In this document: one piece after another, positions 63,564 to 64,000 of the stretch
How positions within the stretch are numbered: position 1 is the first letter of the stretch
How the letters are laid out: every line of letters starts with the position of its first letter
The notes under the pieces: model-generated
Databases searched by the model: none
Told to the model about the DNA's origin: nothing
Seen by the model: the letters and a program-made list of their open reading frames with translations, nothing else
Position numbers and translations under genes: made by a program
Assembly (NCBI GenBank): GCA_035192965.1
Contig: CP136571.1
Location: 1,818,501-1,882,500 of the forward strand
Origin: Fuscovulum sp.
GTDB taxonomy: Bacteria; Pseudomonadota; Alphaproteobacteria; Rhodobacterales; Rhodobacteraceae
Direction of reading: 5' to 3'
Length of the DNA stretch: 64,000 nt

Positions 63564-63755
63564 TGTGCTCCCTCACAGGATGGATTCATGCTTGGCAGTA
63601 CATGACCTGTCCGGCCTTTTCGGATGCGGAGTAGGCCAGCGTCGCACCTTCCGGCAAGAAACAACCCGCTAAGATCGAGAAAGCGTGCGGATTTTCTCCG
63701 ACGTGTCGAGCTGAGCTGGCTGCGGGCCGGAATTCCACCACAGATTGTGCGCTGG

Positions 63756-64000
63756 TCAGCCCTTTTCGGTTTGTGCAGAACTCCGCCGCTTGACCTTGAA
63801 CAGGAAGACCATTGAGGCCGACAGCAGAAGCGCCGCATTAAAGGGATGGATGGCAAGGGCGCCCGGGCCAGACGATGCCAGCGCAAGTTGGACTGCGTAG
63901 AGGATCGCAAGCACCCCGGCCCACCATCTGAACCCCCGCAGCCTAGGTACGGCAAGGGAATAGCAGAGAAGTGTGAAGACCGGGACCGCTACGGCGCCTC
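63756..64000 (-). CDS. Membrane protein, N-terminus cut by window edge
   Basis: An open frame of about 80 codons enters from the right edge and stops at 63756. It has three hydrophobic helices (VPVFTLLCYSLAVP, WWAGVLAILYAVQLAL, FNAALLLSASMVFLFKV) and a basic tail. The start and N-terminal part lie outside the window. I do not recognise the family; it could be a small integral membrane protein cotranscribed with the two-component genes or independent. Confidence 0.6.
   Translation of the reverse strand, partial: GAVAVPVFTLLCYSLAVPRLRGFRWWAGVLAILYAVQLALASSGPGALAIHPFNAALLLSASMVFLFKVKRRSSAQTEKG

Overview
The window looks like an alphaproteobacterial chromosome or large replicon of the order Rhodobacterales. 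The grounds are high G+C, strong third-position G/C bias in real genes, and gene families and gene pairings typical of that group. This is an inference from content; no rRNA, tRNA or housekeeping marker is present to fix the genus. It is an accessory, catabolic region: about 60 protein genes, 12 transcription factors (6 LysR, 3 TetR, 1 GntR, 1 AraC, 1 OmpR-type response regulator), many oxidoreductases, and several decayed mobile or foreign remnants.

Layout. 0-5 kb: a gene cut by the left edge, then a leftward operon of SDR, alpha/beta hydrolase, crotonase and quinone-oxidoreductase-like enzymes behind a 19-bp palindrome. 5.2-5.85 kb: a tyrosine recombinase interrupted by one amber codon. 5.9-10 kb: LysR divergent from an operon of an F420-reductase-like NADP enzyme, an ABM-domain membrane protein, a DJ-1/PfpI protein and LtrA. 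10.3-12.2 kb: cupin plus small membrane protein, divergent LysR. 12.3-22 kb: ridA facing a collinear rightward series of class I glutamine amidotransferase, DMT exporter, NAD(P)H:quinone oxidoreductase, creatininase-family amidase, FAD dehydrogenase, Tat-exported solute-binding protein, cytosine-deaminase-like amidohydrolase and MmgE/PrpD protein. This reads as a catabolic or scavenging cluster for a nitrogen heterocycle or amide of unknown identity. 22-27 kb: an MttB-family methyltransferase overlapping a dimethylglycine-dehydrogenase-type flavoprotein, with divergent LysR. 28-35.4 kb: a 4-hydroxyproline catabolic island (D-amino-acid dehydrogenase, 2-epimerase, polar amino acid ABC importer, DapA-like deaminase, GntR regulator) whose last enzyme, alpha-ketoglutarate-semialdehyde dehydrogenase, survives only as a broken C-terminal fragment.

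35.4-38.5 kb is a graveyard: a sugar-ABC ATPase scrap, an integrase scrap, an HAF-repeat autotransporter with two in-frame amber codons, and an IS1182-type transposase scrap. 38.5-46.9 kb: a flavin oxidoreductase that may have lost its ferredoxin tail, GST/LysR, SDR/LysR, and a class A beta-lactamase with its divergent AmpR. 47-53.6 kb: TetR with a double operator, prolyl oligopeptidase, a probable small gene coupled to a GNAT acetyltransferase, a CPBP protease, and TetR divergent from an aldo-keto reductase. 53.8-61.4 kb: NmrA/SnoaL pair with TetR, hydrolases, a divergent methionine aminopeptidase/ParD-like pair with a large palindrome, SDR/AraC, and a small lipoprotein. 61.6-63.6 kb: an OmpR/EnvZ-type two-component system. 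A membrane protein runs off the right edge.

Recurring themes are regulators divergent from their target operons with recognisable palindromes in the gap, and a dispersed intergenic repeat built on a 15-bp core that occurs four times.
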